Shown in pieces: positions 25,751 through 37,499 of a stretch of 64,000 nucleotides of DNA. Source of the stretch: Brachynemurus nebulosus (taxonomy: Eukaryota > Arthropoda > Insecta > Neuroptera > Myrmeleontidae); contig JAPWDM010000033.1 in the NCBI GenBank assembly GCA_035578155.1, forward strand, positions 2,129,001 through 2,193,000. The letters are read 5' to 3'. The notes below the pieces were generated by a model. That model ran no database searches. It saw only the letters and a list, made by a program, of their open reading frames with translations, and was not told where the DNA came from. The stretch's first letter is position 1. The number at the start of each line of letters is the position of its first letter. The translations under genes and the position numbers were made by a program.

Positions 25751-25912
25751 TTAATTTTTGTACAAGCTAATAAAAAAATTCAAATATAATCTAAAATAAA
25801 AAATTCTTTCCAAACTTGGAAAACAATTTTACCTTCCTCATTTCCTAATTTGTTGAAAATAGCTTGAAAAAGCTAGTACTAGTTAGTGTATGTAGTACAT
25901 TTTGAAAGTTCA

Positions 25913-25970
25913 GATGATACCTTACCTGCTGTATAAGTGAAGATGATACCTTACCGGCTGTATAAGTGAA
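25913..25970. repeat. Tandem duplication of about 29 bp at the end of the transposase fragment
   Basis: The segment GATGATACCTTAC(C/T) followed by GCTGTATAAGTGAA occurs twice in a row. On the minus strand each copy contains a GGTAAGG that looks like a splice donor directly after the codons for SLIQP. The duplication therefore doubles a possible donor site. Confidence 0.6.
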
Positions 25971-26480
25971 GTGTATTTAGGAGAAAAATAAAGAATTTTC
26001 ACATTTGAGTGATTCAATTCCTCACTGTGACTACTAACGTTATCAAGAATCAACAAAACTTTAAAATCCTTAAATAATTCTTGAGTCATCCACGCTTTTT
26101 TGTTAACTTTCCAAAATACAGACAATTCAGATATCTTGATATTTTTGAAAGCTCGGGAACTTAAAGAACAATTTAGTATAAAAGGTTTTATTAACAAACT
26201 TCCTGATAGATTGCTGCACATATGGAGAGTGATACGTTGTTTAGAAGCTTTAAAACCCGGATCCCGCCTTTCATTTGTTGAAGTGTAAGTTCAAGATGGA
26301 AGTTTTTTCCAGTATAAAGCTGTCTCGTCAGCATTAAAAATCTGATCTGATGCATACTTAAATTCGCTAACAGCTTCAGCAGATGGACGGTCAGTCTCTT
26401 TCAAATGCTCACAGATTTTAAGGGCTTTCTCTTTGATAAGATTTCCACACACAGGTATCTTTTTGGATATACAGTATTTA
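25922..26480 (-). pseudogene. pogo/Tigger-like DDE transposase fragment
   Basis: The minus strand keeps the middle of a Tigger-type transposase, which cuts and pastes TA-targeting DNA transposons. Blocks in order are IPVCGNLIKEKALKICEHL, the first catalytic Asp in IFNADETALYWKKLP, then after a stop RDPGFKASKQRITLHMCSN, SVFWKVNKKAWMTQELF and the second Asp in KVLLILDNVSSHSE, ending in YTSLIQPV. About 20 residues normally found between the ELF and VLLILDN blocks are deleted. The third catalytic Asp, expected right after SLIQP, is absent. N-terminal HTH domains are gone: the copy-B repeat begins at 26483 and cuts the gene there. It is non-functional. Confidence 0.75.
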
Positions 26481-26482
26481 AA

Positions 26483-27966
26483 GTAAACTGAAATGGTGTT
26501 TACTGGACTGCGTTTAAAGTAAACTGAAATGGTGTAAACAAGATGAAATAGAGAAAAAGAAGGATGAATAAAAAATAAAGCAGTCGAAGGCATCAAACTT
26601 TTCTGTTTAACTTGGTACAACAGGTATGCCTCCGATTGCTTTACTTTTTATTCATCCTTCTTTTTCTCTATTTCATCTTGTTTACACCATTTCAGTTTAC
26701 TTTAAACGCAGTCGGGTTTTTTGATTTTTTTAATTAACTTTTTATTTAGGTATTTTTAGCGTTGTTTAATTATTTAGAAGAAAAAATGTATAGGTTTGCA
26801 TATAAGAGATTACAGCGGCTGACAGCCTAAATTACCACGAATTTAATATTAATTTTTTTTTATACTAGCTCTAATATAATAGGTTTTGTCTACGACTTCA
26901 TCCGCATAGAGTCACTGGAAGTTGAGTAAATGATTTTGTACACTTACTATGTCGTCATCGACTCCACACGGATGATTTCATCAACAAAAACTAGTTTCCA
27001 TATAAATTTTCAACCATTTTCCTACCACTTTAGGCTATGAAATTTTAAAAATCTGCACTTGGTACTCGCTTACATTACTAAAAAAACCCTGTGCAGAATT
27101 TCACGTTTCTAGACTCAATGGTTTTCTATATAAATTTTCATCCCCTAAGTATATCCTTACGGAATAAAATTCCAAAAATCCCATCTTAGAGCTCACCTAC
27201 GATACATAACGAAATCCTGTACAAAATGTCACGTTTCTGGGCCCAGTAGGATTTTTAAATAAATTTTAACTCCCTATTTTATCCTGTTAGGGGATGGATT
27301 TCCAAAACCCCTTATTGGTGCTCGCCTACATTATATAAAGAACCCCTTTGTAGAATTTTACGTTTCTAGACTCAACAATTTCTACATAAATTTTCATCCC
27401 CTATTTTAACCCCTTAGGAAACGAAATTCTAAAAATCCACTCTTGATGCTTGCTTGCGTTACTAAAGGAACCTTTGTACAAAATTTTACGTTTCTAAACC
27501 CAGCGGTTTTCTATATAAATTTTCATCCCCTATTTTACACCCTTAATGGATAAATTTTTACAAAAATTCTTCCTCTTAATACTTATTTACACTATTAAAG
27601 GACCCCTGTGGCCCTATGCAAAATTTTGCCTTTCATAAATTTGCATCCCCAAATTTATACCCTTAGGGCATGAATTTCCAAAGATCTTTTCTTAGTATTC
27701 CCCTACGTGACATAAAGAACTCGTCTACAAAATTTCACGTTTCTAGACCCAATGGTTTACTATATAAATTTTTCATCCCCTATTTAGGTGATGAATTTTG
27801 AAATTTCATGTAGCCTATAGCAATCCGCAGATTAAGACGAATCCAGCGACACCTTCTTTACCAAAATCCGTCAAGCCGTTTAGGCTGCAGGCTGCGCCAA
27901 AGAAATATAATTAGAGGATACATACAAACTTTCGAAAAACATTACCCTCCTTCTGATGCAGTCGGG
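26483..27966 (-). mobile_element. Inverted copy B of the Helitron-like unit plus palindrome
   Basis: Read on the minus strand this repeats copy A (9002-10246): GACTGCATCAGAAGGAGGG at 27966, tandem units of about 115 bp, the CTAG end at 26868-26865, the linker and the palindrome (about 26512-26745). Copy B has one or two more internal units than copy A (around 27541-27720). The outer palindrome arm is shortened and preceded by a short repeat of TTTAAAGTAAACTGAAATGG. It interrupts the Tigger-like gene, so it inserted after that gene was present. Confidence 0.75.
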
Positions 27967-28210
27967 TAAAAAAAAATTGTAAATGTTCGCTAATGTTTTA
28001 GAATTCCAATAATGTTAATTAAGTAATACTTATTTGACAAACTTGAATTAACACGTGGACTGACACCATATGAGATCAAGTAAAACCTGAGTAATTGCGA
28101 CGCAACGCTGTACCGCGTCAACAATTCCATATGAATCGTACTCCAATGAAGGTATGCAGTGATGTACTGAGATAGCCCGGTAGCTCAAACATGGCTCGGT
28201 CTTTCTCTAA

Positions 28211-28615
28211 AACCGGTTCTACACGATGCTACGAACGTTTCTTCCAACGTTCGAACGAACGTTTGATGCAAGTAAGTTCGATAGTTAGTGCTGCGAATGT
28301 TTCTGCTACACGGTGAATCGAATGTTTGATGTCATCTGTCTAATGTTATCTCTAATGTTGTACACTGATATTGTCTCTCTTCATATGAACGAGTCGTGTA
28401 GCCGTTGAGTCGAGCCAAGGAACATGGTCCTTCAAACGTTGGAAGCATCCCTTTGACTCGGTGCAAGAATACCGACATCGGCTGGAACATGACCAAATGC
28501 GAACGTTCAACGCTCGACATTGGACGCTCGTGGATTCGAACAACGGCCACACGATGCCACGAATCATCAAACGTCCAATGTTGGAAGGAGTTCGTAGCAT
28601 CGTGTAGAACCGGCT
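28211..28615. mobile_element. PIF/Harbinger-type MITE with TAA TSD
   Basis: A 405-bp element with terminal inverted repeats AACCGGTTCTACACGATGCT on the left and the complement of AGCCGGTTCTACACGATGCT on the right, flanked by TAA at 28208-28210 and 28616-28618. A 3-bp TWA duplication is typical of PIF/Harbinger. No transposase is encoded. It lies inside the possible adenylation-domain remnant. Confidence 0.85.
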
Positions 28616-28737
28616 TAAACATAGCAGGTCACGGATCGGTTTCTATGTCTTCTATAATACATTACGTATGGTACAGCAGATCTTTGATAGCTACTGGAAC
28701 TATTGTACCTATTTGCCTAAATAGAGAGCGAGCTACG

Positions 28738-29097
28738 TATGGAGGGTAGATATCAGAAGGACTATCTTGGCCGGAAAACAATAGAAAAATAGTTCAAAAA
28801 GTGTCCCGTTTTAATTACTAAATAACAATTCAAAATCTCGCCAGAATAGCGCTAGAGTAGCAAAAGAGTATAGTGATTTTTTTTGTGTTGTTTTATAAAA
28901 ATTTTTAAAATAATAAAACTATTATATGTAACAATTATAATAAAAAAAACAATAATTACATAACAACGCGGATGTTTTTCTTTCCTTGTTTACTTCTCTA
29001 AATTTACCCTTTTGCTACAGTTGCGCCGCCACTATTTACGCCTTTCTATGGACACTTTTTGATACAGAGATGGTGCTCCTGATATCTACCCTCCATA
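28738..29097. mobile_element. MITE with 8-bp TSD (GAGCTACG)
   Basis: A 360-bp element with 19-bp inverted ends TATGGAGGGTAGATATCAG and an exact 8-bp duplication GAGCTACG at 28730-28737 and 29098-29105. An 8-bp TSD fits hAT, P or Merlin superfamilies, but the TIR does not start like a typical hAT. The interior is AT-rich with no protein. Confidence 0.85.
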
Positions 29098-29153
29098 GAG
29101 CTACGGTTGTTTTGGTTGTTAAAACAGTGTATTATTTGGGCATTTTGTTATAA

Positions 29154-30278
29154 TGGTTCATGACTAATGTTTGAAATTTACAGCTGGGGTAATAGGTCAT
29201 CCTGTCAAAATTGAAGAAAGTTCGTATCACTATTCGTTACAAGCGGCACATAGTTCATCTATTTTTCATGAAATGCTTTCTTCCCTCATATCATCCATTG
29301 TCGTTACATATCATCCATTATCGGTCACAATATATCGTTATTTTTGATATCGCTAATTTTCGATAACGAAAACCGCATTTTAATAGTCCTAATATGTTTA
29401 GAATACCGACAACTTGCTTCGCTTAAGCCTTCAAACATTTCGTTATTTTTTCGCTACGATACACAGTTTAGGAGATAATTAGGATCAAAATTTTCGATAA
29501 TGAAAAGTATCATTTATAAACAAACAACAAAAAACAAGTACATTTTACGATAGACCGATTTCAGAAGCACTTCGAAAATTTAACACATCGAATAAGTGCT
29601 ACCACATGTAGACAATTTTTTATCTGACTTGACTGTACTGAATTGAGTTGAATTTTATCTTTGTTATTGACAAAGATAGGTACGATAACAATTATGTCTA
29701 ATGTTCCCCAAAGTGTTTACTTTCATGTCATTTTGATTTTAAAAGGTTTTCAATGTCAGACCTGCTAGAGGGACAGTTCGACACACTGAAGATGATAAAT
29801 ATTTTTTTTATTATGCTGTCCCCCTTGAATTTAAATTTTATGTAGTAATAATAAATGTATATGTTTTTCCTAAATAATCGTTCGATAGTAACCCTATAAT
29901 AAAAAAATGACACAGAAATTTGAATTTACCCTTGTTATTAGTATTAAAAACAAGGCTCAATGATAAATATGTTTAATATTCTCGAGGGTGTTTACTTTCA
30001 TGCCACTTGGGAAGCATTTTCCTATATTAAACAATTACTGAGAAAAAAACTTTTGGAAAAAGTTGTGATTTTTTATTTTTTATTTTTGAAATGAAAACTT
30101 GTGAACGTGATTCTGTGTGAAAATGCAATGATATCTATAATGTAAAAGTATAATGAAATCTGCAATATGAAAATGTAATGAAATATGTAATGGCCAAGAG
30201 TGAAAACGGAAATGCTTTGGCTGGAATGAAATTTGCAACGGTGATTAGTTACACACAGTGATTAATATTATTTTTAGA
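29154..30278. other. AT-rich unassigned region
   Basis: I see no gene, TSD-flanked element or long repeat. A run of short words (AATG.AAT.TGTAATG) at 30115-30200 is slightly periodic. Short open frames such as 29728-29913 have no recognisable motif. Confidence 0.4.
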
Positions 30279-31120
30279 CTAGCATCTCGACCTGACTCCG
30301 CTCGGGTGATTTTTTTGTTTTCATTTTGCTTTGTATATTTTATGTTTCTGACCCGCGGTTTCACATGCGTAAAATTATCAGAATTATAGGTCTAATTATT
30401 TTTATGTCAATAGTTCTGAAATATTGGACCAAATAACTCTTAAGTAGATATGTTGTCGGGAATAATTTTTGTTTCATTCCTAAAAATTTCTGCCCGTTCG
30501 CAATCCCGCAAAAAAATTGTCAAATCTCGCTCAGCCCCACTTCCGTCCGATTTATCAATTTTAATCCCGTTCCCAGTTCTTAGTCCAAGTTATCTTCAGC
30601 CCCACTTCCAATTCTGTAAAAAATTTTTCATTTCCGCCCGTTTTCAAAAGTCAATCCATTCTTCCCGCACGAACGACATTCCTACCCTAAAGTAATATAT
30701 CATATTCATATTTCAATAGAATAGCTAATTTTCACGTTTTGAGACCTTCCTGCAGATACCGGTAACAGTAGTATTAGTAGTACTTTGATTTTGAGCCTAT
30801 CTTGGGCAATCGAGGCTCTGGCGAACAACTTTATTCACACTATCATCTTTTTTCGGAATCCCAATAGTGTCTGAGGGAAAATTTGTCAAGAACCATGTAG
30901 CTTTTTAATTTTAGACCTATTTGATCACAATTTTAGTCTCATTCTTGGGAACAATTTTGAACTAACTTTTAATCTGATATTCTGAAATCCTCTAAAAAAT
31001 CAATTACTTATAGTGCTTCGTTTCGCTCGTCCAACGACTCTAAAAGTAAGGAATACTGATATTTTAATACCATATCCAATTTTTGCAACATTGTGTCGAG
31101 ACCCGTCTAGCTGTTCAATT
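30279..31120 (-). mobile_element. Possible Helitron-like repeat, 3' end at CTAG
   Basis: On the minus strand the sequence ends in a small hairpin (CCCGAGCGGAGTCAGG) followed by CTAG at 30282-30279 and T-rich flank. This is the layout of other CTAG-ended repeats in the window. The 5' end is not defined; TC-rich text continues to about 31120. Confidence 0.35.
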
Positions 31121-31406
31121 TTGGTTCTTTTGGGGTACTAGGATCCTGGGCGATAATTGTACTTCTCACGTTGCTTTTATATCAAATATAGCAAAATTGT
31201 GTACAAGATCACTATCTAATTTTCATTTAAACAATAATAGTACAATTATCTGATGTCAGTTGTTTTTTATTCGTAACTCTAGAAATGAATAAACAATTTT
31301 AATTTAACCTATAATTTCTCTAACAAAAATTTAAAACTTTGAAGACCTGTAACTTAAAAATGAAACAAAATTTCAAAATTCGGGCTCCGTTACGCCACCC
31401 TTGGGC

Positions 31407-31565
31407 ATATATGGAGGGATCAGTGTAAAAGTGAACCAAGTCCATAAATTTTTTTTTTTAAATGCCGTTTTCGTTAAAGAGTAGTAATTTCTTAAACTTT
31501 AAACGTATTTTAAAAAAAAATTTTTATGGACTTGGTTCACTTTTACACTGACCCCTCCATATATT
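31407..31565. mobile_element. Short hairpin MITE (about 158 bp)
   Basis: Arms of about 45 bp, ATATATGGAGGG(A/G)TCAGTG and onward through GTGAACCAAGTCCATAAA, are inverted around a loop of about 60 bp. There is one main mismatch in the outer arm. No coding. The flanks do not show a clear TSD beyond TA. Confidence 0.75.
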
Positions 31566-31671
31566 GCCCCTCTATTGATAGACACCTTATTTATTAAAAT
31601 CCGCCATGTAATCTTGGCTGTGTGCTTGTCACAAAATCTTATAAATCTTTTCCTAATTATTCTATTAAGTA

Positions 31672-32010
31672 CTAGATTTTACCCGCGGCTTCGCTCGCGT
31701 AGCTTTTAAATTTATGATATCTAGTCAAATAGTATAAAGTGTATTTTCATCGCGTTGCTATTGAGAACTGTTACTTTTTTCTTGGGAGTTTTCCCACAGA
31801 AATAAAATATTTTTCCCGGATAAAAATGGACTATAACATTCTTTTTTTATATCATTTTAAATATATTTTTCCACGGGAATAAGACTTCCCACAGGATCTA
31901 GGTATTTTCCCGGGGTCGAAAGTAACCTATGTTTATGGGTGTATCATATTGCTCTTTCTGCTAATAATATGCTAATCAATTGTCCATTGTTATAATTTAA
32001 ATATCAGGGT
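31672..32010 (-). mobile_element. Helitron-like 3' end (CTAG, CGCGGCTTCGCTCGCG type)
   Basis: The minus strand ends CGCGAGCGAAGCCGCGGGTA AAAT CTAG before T, a GC hairpin followed by CTRR as expected for a Helitron 3' end. Text resembling other internal units (TTCCCACAG, TTTTCCCGG) continues to about 32010. The 5' end is not defined. Confidence 0.5.
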
Positions 32011-32287
32011 GACCGACACTGGCCCGGTGGAAATTTCATCTGTATGGAATTTGTTAAGAATAGTAGATATGCCAACTGACGATAACTGGATAATTACCGG
32101 TTATTTATTTCCTTATAGGATACAAATAATATTTTGAACAGTAAATAAGTAATTTCACAGTAGTCGTCAGTAGAAATAAGGGTTAGGGGCCCCTCATTCC
32201 CGTATCCCTGGCGTGGGAGTCCCACGACCCTTATGAGGCTCCGTGGAGGGTGGGGAGCAGGGTGGGGGTTTTTTTGTACTACTGTTT

Positions 32288-33929
32288 ATGGATACTAAAA
32301 ATATTTCTCTTTCGGGCGAGTCCGGGCCCCCCAAACCGGACGTGAACCGAGCTCCGTCATCGTCATCTGGCGTGAGCCAAAGTAGCGTGGCTGGTCCCGC
32401 TACTGCGTCTACGGTACCTGCTCCACAATTCAGTGGAGTGAGTACCCAAACGAGAAGGGGTAACCCTACCCAATCCAAAAAAGGGAAACATCGTGGGACT
32501 CCATTATAGTTGGAATCCCCAAGATTGCAAGGTGTCAGTTACACGAAGTTTCTTGTTATCAAGCCAAAGGAAGGTGACTTTAGTAAGATCAGTCCCTTCC
32601 TCTTGTTAGCAAAGTTAGTGAAGGATGGAATTGAGCAGGTTAAAGATGCCAAACTATCGGACAATGGGTTGCCCATAGAGGCATTCTCACCGGCACAATC
32701 AGAAAAAATACAGAATCTGAAAGTATTAGGTCAGTACGCGGTAGACGTGATGCCCCACGGTGTATTAAATTACTCCAGGAGCGTCATTATGCATCCGTCT
32801 CTAATGTACTGTACCCTGGAAGAGATAGTGTCGGAGATGTCTTCACAGGGGTTTGTAGAAGCAAAAAGGCTAAAGTGCAACAGGGGGAACAAACATCCTG
32901 AGTCCCCCTTAATTCTTTTAACATTTAACAGGGTCACGCTACCTAAAGAAGTGATCCTTGGCTTTTTCAATAAAGTGGACGTGCGCCCGTACATCCCAGC
33001 ACCCATGAGGTGTTACAAATGCCAAAGGTACGGCCACGTCTCACAAAGATGTAATATACAGCAACAGATTTGCGTGTGCGAAAGGCCGTTACATGAAGGA
33101 CGACCATGTGACGAGCCAATCAAATGTATCAACTGTGGGGGTAATCACTCGGCCAAGTCGAGGAATTGCCCGATTTTTAAACAAGAATCTGCGATTCAAG
33201 AGTTGAGAGCCCTGGAGAGGTTAACCTATCCAGAGGCAAGACGGAAGCTTTTAGGCAGTACGCCTCGTCACTCAGCTCTTGAAGGTTATGCACGCGCTGT
33301 TACGGCCCCCGCCCCTACAGCGGCTGATAAGACAAGTGAAATTAAAGAAATAAAGGAAGCCATGAGACAAATGCAAGTGAATATGCAGAAAATGCAAGAG
33401 TGTCTCATGCGCTCTACGGGTGTAGCTGTATCTACACCGAGTACAGCCGCTGTTGTGTCAGCCAAGGTCCCTGAGGCCAAGTGGTTGCTAACAACCACCC
33501 CTCAAGCGTCCGTCGTACGTACTGTGATGTCTTCTCCCAAAAAGAAGACATCACTGAAGAAGGCTTCGTCTCCGAGAAGGCGCCACAGTGAGGGGCAGAA
33601 GGAGGTGGTCAACCAAGGTCCCCCAAAAAGGGACCCTCCACTACCACCTCGGAGGCAGAAACAATGCTGCCTCCACAATCGACGGTGCCATTACCACAAC
33701 GACTAACGGCACTGTCCCGACCGGGCACACACGAACGCTCGGTTTCCCCCCTCCCGAGTCGCTCTATCCAAACACCGAAAGTACGACCGCGTCGGTACGT
33801 ACGAGTACAAAGCGCCCGACGTCCGACGCTTATACCAACACCTCGGCCACCGAATCTGACAATTCGGACGCCGAGGTGAAAGTTACAAAAAGAAAGAAAG
33901 GCTGGCCAAAGGGGAAACCTGGGAAGTAG
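32288..33929 (+). pseudogene. I-clade ORF1 (gag-like, three CCHC knuckles)
   Basis: ORF1 binds element RNA. I start at the ATG at 32288 (MDTKNISLSGESG); a single in-frame TAG at 32507 breaks it after RRGNPTQSKKGKHRG. The rest reads LQGVSYTKFLVIKPKEGDFS, then a zinc region with CYKCQRYGHVSQRC, a second Cys/His cluster (CVCERPLHEGRPC) and CINCGGNHSAKSRNC. A Met/Gln-rich helical segment follows (EAMRQMQVNMQKMQECL). The frame ends at 33706, but the adjacent frame continues to 33929 with a basic tail KVTKRKKGWPKGKPGK, so a frameshift lies between about 33600 and 33700. ORF2 starts about 35 bp later. Confidence 0.8.
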
Positions 33930-33964
33930 CCACACTTCCTAGAGCAACCCAAGTAGTAGCAAAA

Positions 33965-36900
33965 ATGGTTCTCATACAATGGAACTGTAATGGTGTAAAA
34001 CATCATTACTGTGAATTGCAGACGCTTCTGGCTGAGCACACGCCTATGTGCGTGTGCCTTCAAGAGACACACCTAAGGCCGGCGGAACAATTTTCAATAA
34101 AAAATTACCATATCCGCCGGCACAATATACAGCCAGACATCCGGGCGAGGGGGGGGGGGTGTTGCCACCCTAATTAAAGATGGCGTCCCATTCCGGGACC
34201 ACCAGTTAAACACCCGCCTCGCCCGGGGGTTTAACCCAGTACAGTTTCTAAAAGCGCCACAATTCACAGTATTTTTAATGCTCACAGATCTATGTGGGGC
34301 TGTAGCACAAGAGACGCCCGTGGAAGACTCATCGAACGTTTTCTAGATGAGTCTGAAACGGTCTTGTTGAATTCCGGTAAAGGTACTTTTATTAATGGAA
34401 GAACCGGTGAGTTGTCGGCTATCGACTTATCACTTGGCTCACCGGTCACGGCACACCGTTTTGAGTGGACGCTGGCGTCACACTCATACGGAAGTGACCA
34501 TATACCTATTATTTTAAATAGTACCATGCCGATGACTCCACAATCGTCTTCGCCGAGATGGCGTCTCCGTCAAGCTGATTGGGACATGTACGTTGATTCA
34601 TTCCGTACAACCGAGCAGACTGGAGACGTAGAAGATGATGTGGAACAAATTTCCTCCAGTGTCATTGAAGCAGCACATAAGAGTATACCAATGTCGTCCA
34701 GCATTCCACCCAAACGTCGCCTAATATGGTGGAATGAAGTCGTGAATGTAGCAGTTGCAGAGAAAAAGCGGGCGTACAACGAACTCAGACGTCGCCCCAC
34801 GCAGGAAAATGTGATAGCCTACAAGCGTGCGCAAGCACGCTGTAAACGCACAATTAAAGAACAGAAGAGGCTATCATGGGAGCAATATGTTTCGGCCATT
34901 AATACCTCTACAACAACTTAGGAGGTATGGAAAGAGTGAGGGCCATTACAGGGAAATCCTCCCGTTCCACCAATGCCCTCCCTTCTCGTCGTCGACGGTC
35001 AGAACATCACTGAACGCGCAGAAATAGGTAACTGCTTAGCTAAGCACTTTGAGCGCGTCAGTGGCTCCCAGAATTATGACCCGGACTTCCTGCGTATCAA
35101 GATCGAACACGAACAAAATGATCTTGATTTTTTCTCAGATAAATCCCTCCAGTATAACCAACCGTTTTCTATGCAAGAATTACTGGAGGCGTTTCGGGGA
35201 TCTGGGGATACCTCCCCTGGACCTGATGAGATCCCCTACGCCATGATCCGGAACCTGCCTTATCCTGGTAAGTGTAAGTTACTGGATCTTTAAAACGAAA
35301 TTTTTAGGCAAGTCGTTTACCCTCCGCAGTGGCGAGAAGCTACCATCATTCCGCTGCTAAAAGAGGGTAAAGATTCATCGCAACTATCTAGCTACCGTCC
35401 AATATCCTTGACTTGCTGTTTCAGCAAGGTATTGGGAAAAATGGTGAACAACCGTCTCGTCTGGTAGCTGGAATCCCACAACCTTATACCTAAACATCAA
35501 TGTGGGTTCCGCCGATACCATTCAACTACGGACCATCTTGTTCGCCTCGAGAATGCCATTCACGACACCTTTCTCCAACGGAAACACCTTGTGGCTGTGT
35601 TTTTCGATTTGGAGAAAGCTTATGATATGACCTGGAGGTATGGCATTCTCAAGAAGCTGCATGACTGGGGTTTAAGAGGTAACCTCCCTTAGTTCGTAAA
35701 AAGTTTCCTGACTGACGGTTCTTTTCGTGTCCGGGTAGGTGACATTGAGTCTGAGGCCCACTCCCAGGAGAAAGGTGTTCCTCAAAGCTCCACCATTAGT
35801 GTCACCTTGTTTTCCATCGCAGTCAGTCATATTGCAGCTTCAGCCCCAATTCGTCGTTGCTTGTACGTTGATGACCTCACAATCTTCTATTCAGCCGATT
35901 CCATCTAGGATATTCAACAACGGCTGCAACAAGGCATCAACAAAGTGGTGACTTCTGCAGAAGCTCTTGATTTTTGCTTCTCTCCACAAAAAACATCGGT
36001 GGTTCACTTCTGCAGAAAACTCAACGCACATCCGGATCCTGTCCTCACTTTAAAAGGCTCCAACCTTCAGTGCGTTGATAGCGTCAGGTTTCTAGGACTT
36101 ACTTTTGACAAACAACTTACGTGGCGCCCACACCTCCAAGCCTTAGCTGCGAGTTATCGTAGGACAATAAACATGCTTAAGTGCTTGGCTGGTGCATCGT
36201 GGGGTGCGGGCCGGGAGTCGTTACTTCGCCTGTATCAATCGCTAGTTCTGACTAGGATTCATTACGGCAGCATTGCTTACTCCTCCATCCGGGCGTCTAC
36301 GCTTCTTCTCCTATATCCTGTTCACCATGCAGGCATACGACTGGTTACGGGAGCATCTCGAACGAGTCCTTCTATGAGCCTCTGCGTAGAGTCGGGTCTG
36401 CCTCCGCTGCGACTGAGACGTGAGCGTCTCTTCCTCAATTATGCAGCGGGGGTATATGCAACACCTACGCATATTAATCACCCGACTCTATTCAGATACC
36501 GTTTACAGGGGCTCTATGGTCGACGTCCCACCATAAATCGACCAGTGGCCGTTTGAACGCAGGAGTTATTAAAGAGTCTGCACTTACAGTTCGCCAAGGT
36601 ACTTCCCAAACGTCCTATGGAAGTGCCCCCTTGGCTGATCCCTAAAGTAAGGTGTCGTTTCGACCTGACTGGTCTCAACAAGGAGCAAACCAGTTCATTT
36701 GGATACCGATCCCGCTTTTATGAGATCATTAGCGAACTCGACTCTCTCTGTATATACACAGATGGTTCCAAAACAGCTACGGGTGTGGGAAGTGCCATTG
36801 TCATTCGTGACGATCCTCACGCTTGGTCACGTCCTCCCCAGGCCACTGTGTATACTGCGGAATTATTTGCGATTTTACAAGCCCTGCGATTCTGTCAAAC

Positions 36901-37492
36901 ATCCGAAGACAGGGCATTCCTCATTTGCTCTGACTCATTGAGCGCTTTGCAAGCGATCTGCCGCTCTCGTGCCACCGATCCCTGGTGCAAAACATCTTAA
37001 CGTATCTCTACATGCTCCGCCAGAAGTCTATCATCTTCTTTTGGATTCCCGGACATGTGGGGATACCTGTCAATGAACTCGCCGACCAGGCAGCACGTCA
37101 TGCAGCCGAAGTCGGTGAGCCACAGGACATTGCCATTTGCCCAGAAGATCTGAGAGTGTGCATTAGAGTGTTTAGTGTGCATTAGTGTATTGAGTGTGCA
37201 TTAGTGTGCTCCGGCACCTGTAAATCTGAGCCGGCGAGAGAGTGTGGCCCTGACACATCTACGCTTGGGCCACACGGCGTTAACCCATCGTCATCTTCTC
37301 GCCGGTCAGGATCAGCCAAGGTGCGCCGCCTGCGGGACGGTGCTGACCGTGAGACATATATTTGAGGAATGTGTAGCCCTTGAGCCATTGCGGCAAAGGC
37401 TGCAGCTCCCGAACAATGTAGCCAACGCTTTAAGTTATGATACTGTCTCTGAAAGAAAGATGATTGAATTTCTCAGAAATTCGAATCTTCTT
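33965..37492 (+). pseudogene. I-clade ORF2 (endonuclease, RT, RNase H), broken
   Basis: ORF2 opens with VLIQWNCNGVKHHYCELQ and CVCLQETHL, the endonuclease start. A G11 run at 34150 shifts the frame. A deletion near 34270 joins the early endonuclease to FNAHRSMWGCSTRDARGR, and LASHSYGSDHIPI follows. RT carries SPGPDEIPYAMI, CGFRRYHSTTDH, FFDLEKAYD and the active site CLYVDDLTIF (about 35865). RNase H has LCIYTDGSKTATG (36750), AELFAILQALRF and CSDSLSALQAI, then WIPGHVGIPVNELADQAA. The C terminus has the zinc motif CAACGTVLTVRHIFEEC. At least seven stops or shifts occur. Between 37155 and 37212 about 100 bp of coding present in copy 2 is replaced by GTGTGCATTAG repeats. Confidence 0.85.
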
Positions 37493-37499
37493 TAGAGAC

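Larger units (their letters stand above)
28171..29153 (+). pseudogene. Possible adenylation-domain (ANL family) remnant split by two MITEs
   Basis: If the two MITEs (28211-28615 and 28738-29097) and one copy of each TSD are removed, one frame stays open across both junctions for about 70 codons, up to TAA at 29151. Recognisable parts are SPVAQTWLGLSLNIAGH, YVWYSRSLIATGTIVPICLN and RERATVVLVVKT. The middle block resembles the motif of AMP-forming/NRPS adenylation domains in which a short GTIVPICL strand is followed by Arg and a helix leading to LKAGAAYLP. The fragment is short and has no core ATP-binding motif, so the family call is tentative. The clean joining of the frame across two insertions is the stronger evidence that this was coding. 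Confidence 0.3.

Noticed and set aside
28332..28749. Open frames across the Harbinger-type MITE
   Set aside because: They cross the TIRs and TSD of a clear MITE and overlap on both strands.
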